Source: Aeromicrobium sp.
GTDB taxonomy: Bacteria > Actinomycetota > Actinomycetes > Propionibacteriales > Nocardioidaceae
Direction: 5' to 3'
NCBI RefSeq assembly: GCF_014378035.1
Contig: NZ_JACMOM010000006.1
Span: 1 to 38,402 of the forward strand
DNA: 38,402 bases
In this document: positions 6,372 through 14,452 of the stretch, piece after piece
Layout of the letters: each line of letters begins with the position of its first letter
Numbering within the stretch: the stretch's first letter is position 1
Program-made: the position numbers and the translations under genes
Notes under the pieces: generated by a model
Databases searched by the model: none
What the model was told of the DNA's origin: nothing
The model's input: the letters and a program-made list of their open reading frames with translations, nothing else

Positions 6372-7298
6372 GTGAACGCAGTCGCACAGGATTTGCCGCT
6401 CGTCAGCGACGGTCTGCCGATCAAGCAGGTGAGCGACCTGATGGGTGTGCCGGCACCCACCCTGAGGTCGTGGGAGCGCCGTTACGGAGTTCCGGCTGTG
6501 TCGCGGAGCGCGGGCGGACATCGCCGATATGTCCCGGACGAGCTCAAGCAGATCCGCCTCATGCGCGACGAGATCGGACGGGGCAAGCGTGCCGCCGAGG
6601 CCGCCCTGGCAGTCAGGATCCTGCTCGACCAGAGCAACCCCTCATTGTCGTGGATCAGTCGTCTGCTCGCTGCCTCCGAGCGGTCGGACCCGGCGGCCAT
6701 GCGAGCCGTGCTCGACCAGTCGCTGGATGATCTCGGCCTGGCCGACACGCTCGACCAGGTGTTGATGCCGACCATGCGGCAGGTGGGTGCCTGGTGGGAC
6801 AGCGGTCGGTGCGACGTGGGACAGGAGCACATCACCACCGAGACGGCGCGCGGATGGCTGGCCCGCCTCACGACGCTCTCACCGCTCGACACCATCGACC
6901 CTCCGATCCTGTTGGCCTGCGGCCCGCTCGACATGCACACGCTCGGCCTCGAGGCGCTTGCGGCGCTGCTCGCCGAGCAGGGGCGCGGCACGCGGGTGCT
7001 GGGCGGACGCACGTCCGCGCTGACCCTCGTGACTGCAGCGACCGCGACCGCCGCGAGTGCCGTGGTGGTGGTCTCACAGCTCCACACCCAGCGCCGGCCG
7101 GCCGTCGACGCGTTGAGAACCGTCGCCCGCACCGGGTGCCCGCTGTTCTACGCCGGCAATGCCTTTGCCTTCCCTGATCAGCGCGTCGGGGTGCCCGGCA
7201 CCTACCTCGGCGACAACTTCGCGACGGCGCGCGACATGGTGCTCGGCTCGACGGGATCCGACTCGTCGAGCCCGCAACTTTCCCGGAGCATCGCCTAG
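6372..7298 (+). CDS. MerR-family B12-binding regulator, CarH/LitR-like photoreceptor
   Basis: A 308-aa protein with a MerR DNA-binding domain at about residues 15-85 (PIKQVSDLMGVPAPTLRSWE, then GGHRRY), a helical B12 cap and a Rossmann B12 domain. All diagnostic CarH residues are present: W142, V149, E152 and H153 in the W-x6-V-x2-EH cap motif, and D187-x-H189-x2-G192, whose His is the lower cobalt ligand. CarH proteins bind adenosylcobalamin, repress in the dark as tetramers and release DNA in light. I chose GTG 6372 because AGAGG lies 9 nt upstream; GTG 6363 is the alternative. No carotenoid or photolyase gene is in view; the divergent target is a sigma-like gene. Confidence 0.85.
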   Translation: MNAVAQDLPLVSDGLPIKQVSDLMGVPAPTLRSWERRYGVPAVSRSAGGHRRYVPDELKQIRLMRDEIGRGKRAAEAALAVRILLDQSNPSLSWISRLLAASERSDPAAMRAVLDQSLDDLGLADTLDQVLMPTMRQVGAWWDSGRCDVGQEHITTETARGWLARLTTLSPLDTIDPPILLACGPLDMHTLGLEALAALLAEQGRGTRVLGGRTSALTLVTAATATAASAVVVVSQLHTQRRPAVDALRTVARTGCPLFYAGNAFAFPDQRVGVPGTYLGDNFATARDMVLGSTGSDSSSPQLSRSIA

Positions 7299-7353
7299 CC
7301 GCACCGGCCCGGCCGGGGGGCCTGCGTCACGGTGGTGGCGCCCGTCGAGCAAG

Positions 7354-8430
7354 TCAATGTCCTGGCGTGGAGCCACGGCGATCGGCGTCCTGTCGGATGG
7401 CGCGCGCGTCGTCGATGTCGGACTGCTGCTTCTTCTCGGCCTTCTTGATGTTGCGGGTGTCTCGCGGCGGCAGCTGGATGGTCTCCTCTGCTTCGATGCC
7501 GGCCTGCAGCTGACGGCCCCGTTCGAGCTCTGCGTCGAGCTCGGCACCGAGGAGAAGCGCCAAGTTCGTGATCCAGAGCCAGAGCAGGAACACGATCACG
7601 CCGGCGAGGGACCCGTACGTCTTGTTGTAGCTCGAGAATGTCGCTACGTAGAAACCGAATGCCGCCGAGGCCAAGATCCACACCACGATGGCGAAGATCG
7701 CACCGACACTCAACCAGGTGAACTTCGGCTGCTTCACGTTCGGAGTGGCGTAGTAGAGCAGAGCCACGATGAAGACCATGATGGCCAGGATGACGGGCCA
7801 CTTGGCGATGTCCCACACGAGAACGGCGGTCGACCCGACGCCGATCTGGTCGCCGACGGCCTTGGCCACCGGACCGGTGATGACCAGTGCCAAGGCTGCG
7901 ACCGCGATCAGCACGACGGAGATGAATGTCACCAGCAGCATCACCGGTCGCAGCTTCCAGACCGGTCGGCCCTCGCCGATCTCGTAGATGCGGTTCATCG
8001 CACGGCTGAACGCACCCACGTAGCCCGAAGCCGACCACAACGCCCCGAGGAGGCCGACGACGAGCGCGATACCGGCGCCCTGCGCCGACGCCAACTTCTC
8101 GATGATTGGACGAAGTGTGCCGACGGCCGATGACGGACCGACCTGACCGACGATCGTGAGCAGTGAGTCGATCGTGCTCTGGCCCTGCCCGAACACACCC
8201 AGCAGCGACACGAGCGCGATGAGCGCCGGGAACAGCGCCAGCACAGAGTAATAGACCAGTGCGGCGGCAAGGTCGGTGCACTGGTCCTTGGAGAACTCGC
8301 GCAGCGTCTTCTTCATGATGAAGGACCACGACCGTTTGTGTAGGTCCGTCGGCGAGTCCGGCTTGCGGGGATCGTCGACGTCCGGTGCGTGCTGCCGGTC
8401 GATCTGCTCCTGGGTGGACTGCTCAGACAT
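7354..8430 (-). CDS. YihY/BrkB-family inner-membrane protein
   Basis: A 358-aa integral membrane protein of the YihY/virulence-factor-BrkB family. About six hydrophobic segments lie between residues 55 and 300, preceded by the family-typical AAALVYYSVLALFPALIAL and including WKLRPVMLL and LLWLWITNLALLLGAELDAE. The charged C-terminal tail (about 60 residues) is cytoplasmic. The exact function of the family is not settled; it is not RNase BN. A GGAGGG site precedes the ATG. It is last in a run of envelope-associated genes on this strand, separated from the others by a strong hairpin, so it probably has its own promoter. Confidence 0.9.
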   Translation of the reverse strand: MSEQSTQEQIDRQHAPDVDDPRKPDSPTDLHKRSWSFIMKKTLREFSKDQCTDLAAALVYYSVLALFPALIALVSLLGVFGQGQSTIDSLLTIVGQVGPSSAVGTLRPIIEKLASAQGAGIALVVGLLGALWSASGYVGAFSRAMNRIYEIGEGRPVWKLRPVMLLVTFISVVLIAVAALALVITGPVAKAVGDQIGVGSTAVLVWDIAKWPVILAIMVFIVALLYYATPNVKQPKFTWLSVGAIFAIVVWILASAAFGFYVATFSSYNKTYGSLAGVIVFLLWLWITNLALLLGAELDAELERGRQLQAGIEAEETIQLPPRDTRNIKKAEKKQQSDIDDARAIRQDADRRGSTPGH

Positions 8431-8512
8431 GGGTGGCCCTCCGGCCGTTGGTAGTGGTCATGTTCTCCCCGTCGGGATGTCGTACAAGTGGTGCGGGCGC
8501 TGAAAGCACGAG

Positions 8513-8555
8513 GGTGTCGGTCGCCCGCTGCGGGACGCAGCGGACGACCGACACC
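8513..8555 (-). terminator. Strong hairpin downstream of the DUF3618 gene
   Basis: Arms 8513-8532 and 8536-8555 pair at 19 of 20 positions around a 3-nt loop. On the - strand it begins 9 nt after the DUF3618 stop, and a CTTTC stretch follows. It most likely terminates the LEA-like/holin/DUF3618 transcript ahead of the YihY gene. Confidence 0.8.
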
Positions 8556-8564
8556 GGTCGGCCG

Positions 8565-9110
8565 TCAGGCCTGTTGTGCGTCCTGTTTCACCGAGTCAGC
8601 CGCAGACTGACCTTCGGATGCCACGTGCTTCGCCGAGTCCTGCACCGACGACTTGAGGTCGTCCGCGGCTTCGGTGGCCGACTCCTTCAGATCCTGGCCG
8701 ACCTCCTGACCGACCGACTTCGCGTGGTCGACGAGAGGCTGACCGTGCTCCTTCGCAGCGTCGACGGCCTGGCCCGCGAGCTTGGCCTCCTTGTCGCTGG
8801 CCGGAACCAGCGAGGAGATCAGCAGGCCTGCGCCGAACGCGATCAGCCCGGCGGCCAGAGGGTTGCCCTCCGCCTTGGACGCCACGGTGGACGCGGCGTC
8901 GGAAGCGCCGCCCGCAGCGGTACCGGTAGCGCTGCTTGCTGAGCCCATGACCTGGTCCTTGACCGACGAAGCCCTGCCCTTCGCGTTGTCCACGGTGCGG
9001 CCCACGACCCGACTCGGGCTGACCCGGTCAGCGAGTGCGTCGAGGTTGCGTGAGAGGTCTTCGCGGGTGTTGACGATGTCGTGCTCGATCACTTCTGGTT
9101 CTTTGCCCAT
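8565..9110 (-). CDS. DUF3618 domain protein
   Basis: A 181-aa protein. The N-terminal DUF3618 region reads IEHDIVNTREDLSRNLDALA and DRVSPSRVVGRTVDNAKG. A single hydrophobic segment follows (NPLAAGLIAFGAGLLISSLV, about residues 94-113), then an Ala/Asp/Lys-rich amphipathic tail. This is a common actinobacterial envelope-associated protein of unknown function that usually sits beside a holin-X gene, as here. It overlaps the upstream holin gene by 22 nt. AAGGAGG precedes the ATG. The repeating tail resembles LEA-type stress proteins. Confidence 0.88.
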   Translation of the reverse strand: MGKEPEVIEHDIVNTREDLSRNLDALADRVSPSRVVGRTVDNAKGRASSVKDQVMGSASSATGTAAGGASDAASTVASKAEGNPLAAGLIAFGAGLLISSLVPASDKEAKLAGQAVDAAKEHGQPLVDHAKSVGQEVGQDLKESATEAADDLKSSVQDSAKHVASEGQSAADSVKQDAQQA

Positions 9111-9496
9111 TGGACATCCTCCTTCAAGGTCTTCTGCGTGGTTTCAAGCTTCGGGTTGACGTTCTCGAACTTCTTGCGGCCCGCGAGCGCGAGCACGGCG
9201 GCGGCTGCCGCCCAGACGACGAACACGATCAGGGCGGCCCAGGTCACGTCCATCACGTTGTCCAGCAGGTACATGACGAACAGGGAAAGGAACAGCAGAG
9301 CGAAATAGCCGCTGATGGCAGCGCCGCCGAACATGCCGGCACCCTTGCCCGCCTTGGTGATCTCCTGCTTGGCCTCGGTCTTCGCCAGCTCGAGCTCGGA
9401 GCGGACCATGGTGCTGAGGTCCTGTGCGATGTCGCCCACGATGTCTCCGAGAGAACGGGTGTCCTCGCTGTGGCTCGCGGACGCCTGGTCGGTCAC
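9089..9496 (-). CDS. Actinobacterial holin-X (phage holin superfamily III) protein
   Basis: A 135-aa protein. The amphipathic N-terminus has LGDIVGDIAQDLSTMVRSE and LELAKTEAKQEI. Two transmembrane helices follow (about residues 55-80 and 85-107) and then a lysine-rich tail. Despite the name there is no phage context; the family is a normal actinobacterial membrane protein, with a suspected role in envelope stress. The GTG start overlaps the upstream stop (GTGA 9493-9496), so it is coupled to the LEA-like gene. Confidence 0.88.
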   Translation of the reverse strand: MTDQASASHSEDTRSLGDIVGDIAQDLSTMVRSELELAKTEAKQEITKAGKGAGMFGGAAISGYFALLFLSLFVMYLLDNVMDVTWAALIVFVVWAAAAAVLALAGRKKFENVNPKLETTQKTLKEDVQWAKNQK

Positions 9497-10263
9497 GCCA
9501 TGCCTCCGATGTTCTGAGGTGCGGAGTTCTGGGCCGCCACGTTCTGATCGACGCGGTTCGGGGTCACAGAGTTCTGGGCGACGGAGAAGCCCGTCGTGGC
9601 CGGCATTCCGTTCGTGGAGCTCCCCGAGATCGAGGCCGTGTCATCGGCGGCGGTCGCCTGCGCCTTCTTCGCGCCGCGGGTGAGACGTCCGGCCACCACG
9701 CCGGCAACGAGCGCGCCGGCGATGAAGGTGCCCGGACGCTGACGCGCGAACGAGCGCGCGTCCTCGAGAACGTCCTGCGGGTTGCGGTCGGCCAGGTGGG
9801 AGCTGAGCGCGTTCACCCGTGTGGACAGCTGGCGCGCCAGATCGGTGACCGTTCCCTGCTGATCGCTGCCGTCGACCATGCTGTCGAGCTCGTCGCCGAG
9901 CTCCTGCAGCTTCGCCGAGAGGCCCTGTAGCTGCGTGCGCGACTGGTCCTCGACGTGGGTCCGGGCCTCGGCGAGGAGGTCGGCCGCCTTGTCCCTGGCC
10001 TCGCCCACGACCTGCTGAGCCTCGTCCTTCGCGGTGTCGACCACGTCGCTGCCGTGGTCGGCAGCAGAGCTGGCCACGTCGCTCGCGCGGTCCTTGACGT
10101 CCGGCCTGCTGGACGTCGTGTCAGTCTCCGACGCGAACACCGGGGCCGGGTAGCTGGGGTTTTGCTGGCCGAGGAGCTCGTCGCCGATGGGGCTCGTGGA
10201 GCCGGTGGTCGTCTGCGCGGTGGTCCGCAAGGGATCGGTGTCCCGCTCGTATGGTGTCGTCAT
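9493..10263 (-). CDS. LEA/apolipophorin-like amphipathic protein with membrane hairpin
   Basis: A 256-aa protein. The N-terminal third is Thr/Ser-rich and disordered. The middle (about 60-150) is a long charged amphipathic helix rich in Ala, Asp and Lys, like late-embryogenesis-abundant proteins. Then comes RPGTFIAGALVAGVVAGRL, a short hydrophobic segment followed by basic residues, as in DUF3618-cluster partners. The C-terminus is an unusual Asn/Gln repeat (QNSVTPNRVDQN, AAQNSAPQN). AGGAGGACAG precedes the ATG. It heads the LEA-holin-DUF3618 operon. No catalytic motif is seen; a role in membrane or desiccation stress is inference. Confidence 0.75.
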   Translation of the reverse strand: MTTPYERDTDPLRTTAQTTTGSTSPIGDELLGQQNPSYPAPVFASETDTTSSRPDVKDRASDVASSAADHGSDVVDTAKDEAQQVVGEARDKAADLLAEARTHVEDQSRTQLQGLSAKLQELGDELDSMVDGSDQQGTVTDLARQLSTRVNALSSHLADRNPQDVLEDARSFARQRPGTFIAGALVAGVVAGRLTRGAKKAQATAADDTASISGSSTNGMPATTGFSVAQNSVTPNRVDQNVAAQNSAPQNIGGMA

Positions 10264-10433
10264 CTGTCCTCCTGGTCGGTGTGTCTGATGGGGTTACCCG
10301 ATCTGCTGCAGGCCTATCGCGCCTCCGTGAACTTTTTTGCTGTCGCCCTCGGGAGAACGGTTCGGAGCCGCCCACCTGCCCGGGTCGTGGGAACCTGTGT
10401 GCACCTGACCCGCAGATGACGAAGGAGCACATC

Positions 10434-11213
10434 GTGACGACACCGACATCACGTGGGGGCGACAAGCCCCTGTGGGACCTGCAGCGCCGCCTGCTCGAGC
10501 AGAACTCCTTCACCGATCTGACTCATGCGTTCCACCCGGGCCAGCCACATTTCCCGGCGTTCCCCGACGAGGAGCGGGGCAAGGTCTTCGACATGGCAAG
10601 GGGCGACGGGTTCAACGTCCACCGCTACACGATCGTCGGTCAGTGGGGCACTCACGTCGACCCGCCGTCGCACTTCGTCGAAGGTGCCCGCACGCTCGAT
10701 GACATCCCGGTCGAGCAGATGATCCTGCCGCTCGTGGTCATCGACATCTCGGCCCGAGTCAGCGACGACCCCGACAGCGTGCCGACGATGGACGACATCG
10801 CCGCCTGGGAGCAGCGACACGGCGCCATGCCGGCTGGCTGCTTCGTCGCCCTGCGCACCGACTGGGGCGCGAAGTGGCCCGACGGTCCGGCGATGGAGAA
10901 CCGGGACGAATCAGGCGTCAGCCATGCCCCCGGCTGGTCGCGCGACGTCCTGGAGCACCTTGTCAGAAAGGTCGGTGTCGCGGCGGTCGGGCACGAGCAG
11001 ACCGACACCGATCCTGGCAGCGCGACGTCGGTGGGTGACTACAGCCTTGAGCTCTACCTCCTGCAGCACGACCGTTGGCAGATCGAGCTGTTGACCAATC
11101 TCGACCGCGTGCCCGAAGCCGGCGCGCTCGTCGTGGCCTCGTGGCCGCGGCCGCTGGGCGGATCGGGGTTTCCGGCGCGGGTGTTCGCGATCCACCAGAC
11201 CCCGTCAGCCTGA
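10434..11213 (+). CDS. Cyclase-family metal-dependent hydrolase (kynurenine-formamidase-like)
   Basis: A 259-aa member of the cyclase/KynB-like amidohydrolase family. The metal motif HxGTHxDxPxH appears as QWGTHVDPPSHF, with Gln in place of the first His. FTDLTHAFHPGQPHFP is the usual N-terminal strand. The family includes arylformamidases and polyketide-type cyclases, so the substrate is open. No tryptophan-catabolic genes are adjacent. GTG 10434 has AAGGAG 6 nt upstream; the ATG at 10416 is in frame but has no site. It converges with the coiled-coil gene downstream across 19 nt. Confidence 0.8.
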   Translation: MTTPTSRGGDKPLWDLQRRLLEQNSFTDLTHAFHPGQPHFPAFPDEERGKVFDMARGDGFNVHRYTIVGQWGTHVDPPSHFVEGARTLDDIPVEQMILPLVVIDISARVSDDPDSVPTMDDIAAWEQRHGAMPAGCFVALRTDWGAKWPDGPAMENRDESGVSHAPGWSRDVLEHLVRKVGVAAVGHEQTDTDPGSATSVGDYSLELYLLQHDRWQIELLTNLDRVPEAGALVVASWPRPLGGSGFPARVFAIHQTPSA

Positions 11214-11232
11214 CGACGCTGAGACCGGCGGC

Positions 11233-12144
11233 TCACTGCCCGTCCCCGTTCCGCAGCCAGGGCGTCCGCCTCTCGGCCCGTTCCTTGGCTGCCTTCGCCC
11301 TGCGGAGGTCGCGATCAGCCGTGTCGACTTCCTTGCGGAGCGCCGTGATGCGCGTGCCCGCGGAGCGCAGGTCGTGCACGGTGTCCTCGATCTGGGAGCG
11401 GAGATCCGCGAGGGTGGACTCGAGTAGCCGGCTCTCAGCTTCCGCATCGGCCAGTGAATCGTGGGCGACGGCGGCAGCGTCCGCCGCCTCCGATGCCTGC
11501 CGCGATGCCTCCTCGATCTCCTTCCGTGCTGCATCCTCCGCTTCGCGTGCCGCGGCGGCAGCCTTGTCCGGCGTCGGGGCTGGAGGCCGTCCGACCGATG
11601 TGCGCTTCCTTGTCGGGCGCCTGTGCGGCGAATCGGCGACGGCGATGGCAAGGGCGTCGGTCACGTCGACGGGTTCGAATCCGGTGGGGGAGAGGCCGCT
11701 CACCAGCAAACCGCTCCGAAGCGCGTCCGCCGCGGAGCTGTCGGCGAGTGCCGCACGGACGGTGTCCTCGACTTCGGACAGTGTCGATGTCGAGACCGAT
11801 CGGCCGCCGTCCGTGCCCGCGGCACCTGCCGCCTTGACGCATCGCGAGACGAGCGCGCGGCGTTCGGCGGCGAGCGCGCGCAGCGCCGCGCCGTCGGATG
11901 TCTCCTGCGCGCTGCGCAGCTGTTCGCCCAGCGCGTCGACCTCGTCGATCAACGACGTCTGGGTCCTGGCTAGCTGATTGATCGTCCAGGCGCCGACGCT
12001 TGGTTTGCGCAGGCCGCGCACACGTGTCGAAAGCTCCTTCTCACCGTCTGTCCGCAGATGGGAGGCGTGTGTGTTCCGGGCGGCCACGAACTCACCGAGC
12101 GGCAAGCCGTAGAGATGGTTCGCGATCTCAATGAGGTCGGCCAT
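11233..12144 (-). CDS. Coiled-coil protein of unknown function
   Basis: A 303-aa protein. The N-terminal domain (IEIANHLYGLPLGEFVAARN, then LRKPSVGAWTINQLAR) belongs to an actinobacterial family I recognise only as conserved hypothetical. A Ser/Pro/Arg linker at about 190-215 is followed by a coiled coil at about 215-295, dense in Ala, Glu, Arg and Lys heptads. I chose the ATG at 12144 over 12210: TATGGT (complement of 12151-12156) lies 6 nt upstream, as for a leaderless message, and the longer version adds unsupported residues. No enzyme motif is seen. Confidence 0.7.
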   Translation of the reverse strand: MADLIEIANHLYGLPLGEFVAARNTHASHLRTDGEKELSTRVRGLRKPSVGAWTINQLARTQTSLIDEVDALGEQLRSAQETSDGAALRALAAERRALVSRCVKAAGAAGTDGGRSVSTSTLSEVEDTVRAALADSSAADALRSGLLVSGLSPTGFEPVDVTDALAIAVADSPHRRPTRKRTSVGRPPAPTPDKAAAAAREAEDAARKEIEEASRQASEAADAAAVAHDSLADAEAESRLLESTLADLRSQIEDTVHDLRSAGTRITALRKEVDTADRDLRRAKAAKERAERRTPWLRNGDGQ

Positions 12145-12328
12145 GGCACAACCATAGGACTCGGGCACTTGCCGAGCCCGACCTGCAGGGTGCTGGCGTT
12201 GTGCACCCACCTCGGCGGGGCGCTGAAGCGGAATCGCAACGATCGCAAGGGACTGCCCGCTCAGCGCCTCACTATTCGCACCGGACGGCGCGGTCAGTCA
12301 TCGACCTCGACGTGGCGGCGATCAGACG

Positions 12329-13198
12329 TCAGAGCCGGCCGAAGTGCTCGTCCAGCCAGGTGACGATCTCGGCGATCACGTCGTCGCGGTTGGTCTCGTT
12401 GAGGATCTCGTGACGAGCCTCGGGGTACGTGACGAGCGTGACGTCGGTCAGGCCGGCGGCGTGGTACCGCTGCACGAGCGGGTGGACGAGGGCGAGCTCA
12501 CCGTTGACCGGATCGGCCTCGCCGACGCAGATGTGCATCGGGAGGTCGTCGCGGATGGCCGACATGCGTGCAGGATCGGCAACGCCGTGAGACCCGGCGA
12601 ACATGGCCTTGCCGGCTTCTTTGTCGAGTCCGAAACCGCAGCGGTCGTCAGCCACGTACGCGTCGACTTGCGCCTCGTCGCGCGAGAGCCAGTCGAAGTC
12701 GGTGCGCTGCGGTTGGAAGGCGGCGTTGAACATCGTCAGGTCGATCTCGGCGTCGAGGTCGAGAGCTGGCTCGAGCATGTCGATGGCGCCGGTCCCGGTC
12801 AGGATCACGCCGTCGACGTCGTCGCTGTGGTCGAGCAGGTACTGCTGGACCGCGAACGATCCCATGCTGTGACCGAGGAGGACCAGCGGACCGTCGGCCT
12901 GGGTTCGGGCCCACGTGCCGACCAGCCCGATGTCGGCGACAAGACGGCCCCAGCCGTCAGCACCGATCTGCCCGTACGTCTCGGGTGTCGCGGTGGCCCC
13001 GTGTCCGCGGTGGTCGTGAGCGACGACTGTCCAGCCGTCGGCGTTGAGGTCGGCCGCGGTCGCCGCGTAGCGCAGTGCGTGCTCGCCCAGACCGTGCGCG
13101 ATCTGGATGACGCCGCGCGGCTCCGGTGCGGCCCACGTGTAGGTCGCGAGTGCGGTGCCGTCGTCGCTGGTGACGGTCGAGGTGGTGTGCTCTGTCAT
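12329..13198 (-). CDS. Alpha/beta hydrolase, monoacylglycerol-lipase-like
   Basis: A 289-aa serine hydrolase of the S33/lysophospholipase type. The nucleophile elbow is GHSMGS. RGVIQIAHGLGEHALRYA carries the oxyanion HG. VVAHDHRGHGAT is the family strand, an Asp lies in CVGEADPVN, and a catalytic His lies in YPEARHEILNE. The ATG overlaps the fahA stop by 4 nt (ATGA), so it is co-translated with the tyrosine-degradation genes, although no such activity belongs to that pathway. It may cleave an ester that feeds the pathway, or simply ride on the operon. Confidence 0.88.
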   Translation of the reverse strand: MTEHTTSTVTSDDGTALATYTWAAPEPRGVIQIAHGLGEHALRYAATAADLNADGWTVVAHDHRGHGATATPETYGQIGADGWGRLVADIGLVGTWARTQADGPLVLLGHSMGSFAVQQYLLDHSDDVDGVILTGTGAIDMLEPALDLDAEIDLTMFNAAFQPQRTDFDWLSRDEAQVDAYVADDRCGFGLDKEAGKAMFAGSHGVADPARMSAIRDDLPMHICVGEADPVNGELALVHPLVQRYHAAGLTDVTLVTYPEARHEILNETNRDDVIAEIVTWLDEHFGRL

Positions 13199-14439
13199 GA
13201 GGTCCGTCCTTCGGGAACTGTCGGATGAGGCTCGCTCAACTCTGTTGTCCGGACTCTAGTGCGAGCGACCACAGTGCCCTCGACCTCGCCGAGCCACGAC
13301 CGCTCACCTTCGGCGCCCCGGAGGTTCGCGTACGCCGAGATGGTCACGGAATCGCCGTCGGCCAGGTACGAGCGGCTTGTCCCGTCAGCCAGCTCGATCG
13401 GGTCACGCCCGTCCCAACCCAGCTCGATGAGCGAACCGCGTTCGGGGGCTCCTGCGCCGCTGACCGTGCCGGAGGCGAAGAGGTCGCCGGGACGCACCGA
13501 GGCGCCGTTGACTGTCATGTGCGCCAACATCTGGGCACCCGTCCAGTACATGCCGGCGAACGGTGGGGTGGAGATCAGAGTGCCGTTGAGCCACACCTCG
13601 AAGCCGATGTCGAGGCCCCACGGCTCGGCGGCGTCGTCGAGGTAGTCCTGCACCGGGACATCCCGATGTGGGGGAGGCACCCGGGCGTCCTCGAGGGCTG
13701 CCAGCGGCACGATCCACCCCGAGATCGACGTGGCGAACGACTTGCCGAGGAACGGCCCGAGCGGCACGTACTCCCACGCCTGCAGATCGCGCGCCGACCA
13801 GTCGTTGACGACGCACACTCCGAAGACGTGGCTCGCGAAGCGGTCGACCCCGATGGGAATGCCGAGCTCGGATCGGGCGCCGACGACGAAGCCGAGCTCC
13901 GCCTCGAGGTCGAGGCGGAGCGTCGGACCGACCGTCACGTCGCCGTCGGTCGACCTCTGCTGACCGGAAGGGCGGATGATGTCGGTGCCGGAGACCACGA
14001 CCGTGCCTGATCGCCCGTGATAGCCGACGGGCAGGTGCTTCCAGCTCGCTGTCAGGGGCTCGGTGCCGGGACGCAGGATGCGGCCGAGGTTGATCGCGTG
14101 CTGCTCGGACGCGTAGAAGTCGACGAAGTCCCCCACGTGGAAGGGAAGGTCGAGGGTCACGTGGTCGGCCTTGACGAGCCAGCCCTCGAGCTGTTCGGTG
14201 GGATGCGAAGCCGCACCGAGCAACGCAGCGCGCACGACCCGCCACACGTGGGGTCCAGCGGCGAGGAGGTCGTCGAGCGTCCCGGACGCGAACAGCCCGG
14301 CGAGTTCTGGGACGAGCACCGACGATGCTGTCGTGAGGTCGAGCACGTCGGTGCCGATGCCGATGCCGACGCGCGAGCCCTCGAAGTCCGTGGAGCGGAA
14401 GGAGCAGTAGGGAAGTGTCGAACGCCCGAAGTCTGTCAT
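13195..14439 (-). CDS. fahA: Fumarylacetoacetase
   Basis: The last enzyme of homogentisate catabolism hydrolyses 4-fumarylacetoacetate to fumarate and acetoacetate. The protein has 414 residues, the usual bacterial length. An N-terminal SH3-like domain is followed by the FAH fold: DFVDFYASEQHAINLGR holds the catalytic His and metal Asp, and later come GYHGRSGTVVVSG, VVNDWSARDLQAWE and FLGKSFATSISGW. It lies 13 nt after hmgA and overlaps the hydrolase gene, all in one transcript. The identification is firm. Confidence 0.95.
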   Translation of the reverse strand: MTDFGRSTLPYCSFRSTDFEGSRVGIGIGTDVLDLTTASSVLVPELAGLFASGTLDDLLAAGPHVWRVVRAALLGAASHPTEQLEGWLVKADHVTLDLPFHVGDFVDFYASEQHAINLGRILRPGTEPLTASWKHLPVGYHGRSGTVVVSGTDIIRPSGQQRSTDGDVTVGPTLRLDLEAELGFVVGARSELGIPIGVDRFASHVFGVCVVNDWSARDLQAWEYVPLGPFLGKSFATSISGWIVPLAALEDARVPPPHRDVPVQDYLDDAAEPWGLDIGFEVWLNGTLISTPPFAGMYWTGAQMLAHMTVNGASVRPGDLFASGTVSGAGAPERGSLIELGWDGRDPIELADGTSRSYLADGDSVTISAYANLRGAEGERSWLGEVEGTVVARTRVRTTELSEPHPTVPEGRTS

Positions 14440-14452
14440 CCAGCCGCCGCCG

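Noticed and set aside
9089-9496. Prophage remnant suggested by the word holin
   Set aside because: No other phage genes; holin-X is a chromosomal actinobacterial family found beside DUF3618.
10251-10433. Upstream part of the cyclase frame as coding
   Set aside because: A good AAGGAG site precedes GTG 10434 and the extension overlaps the divergent promoter of the LEA-like gene.
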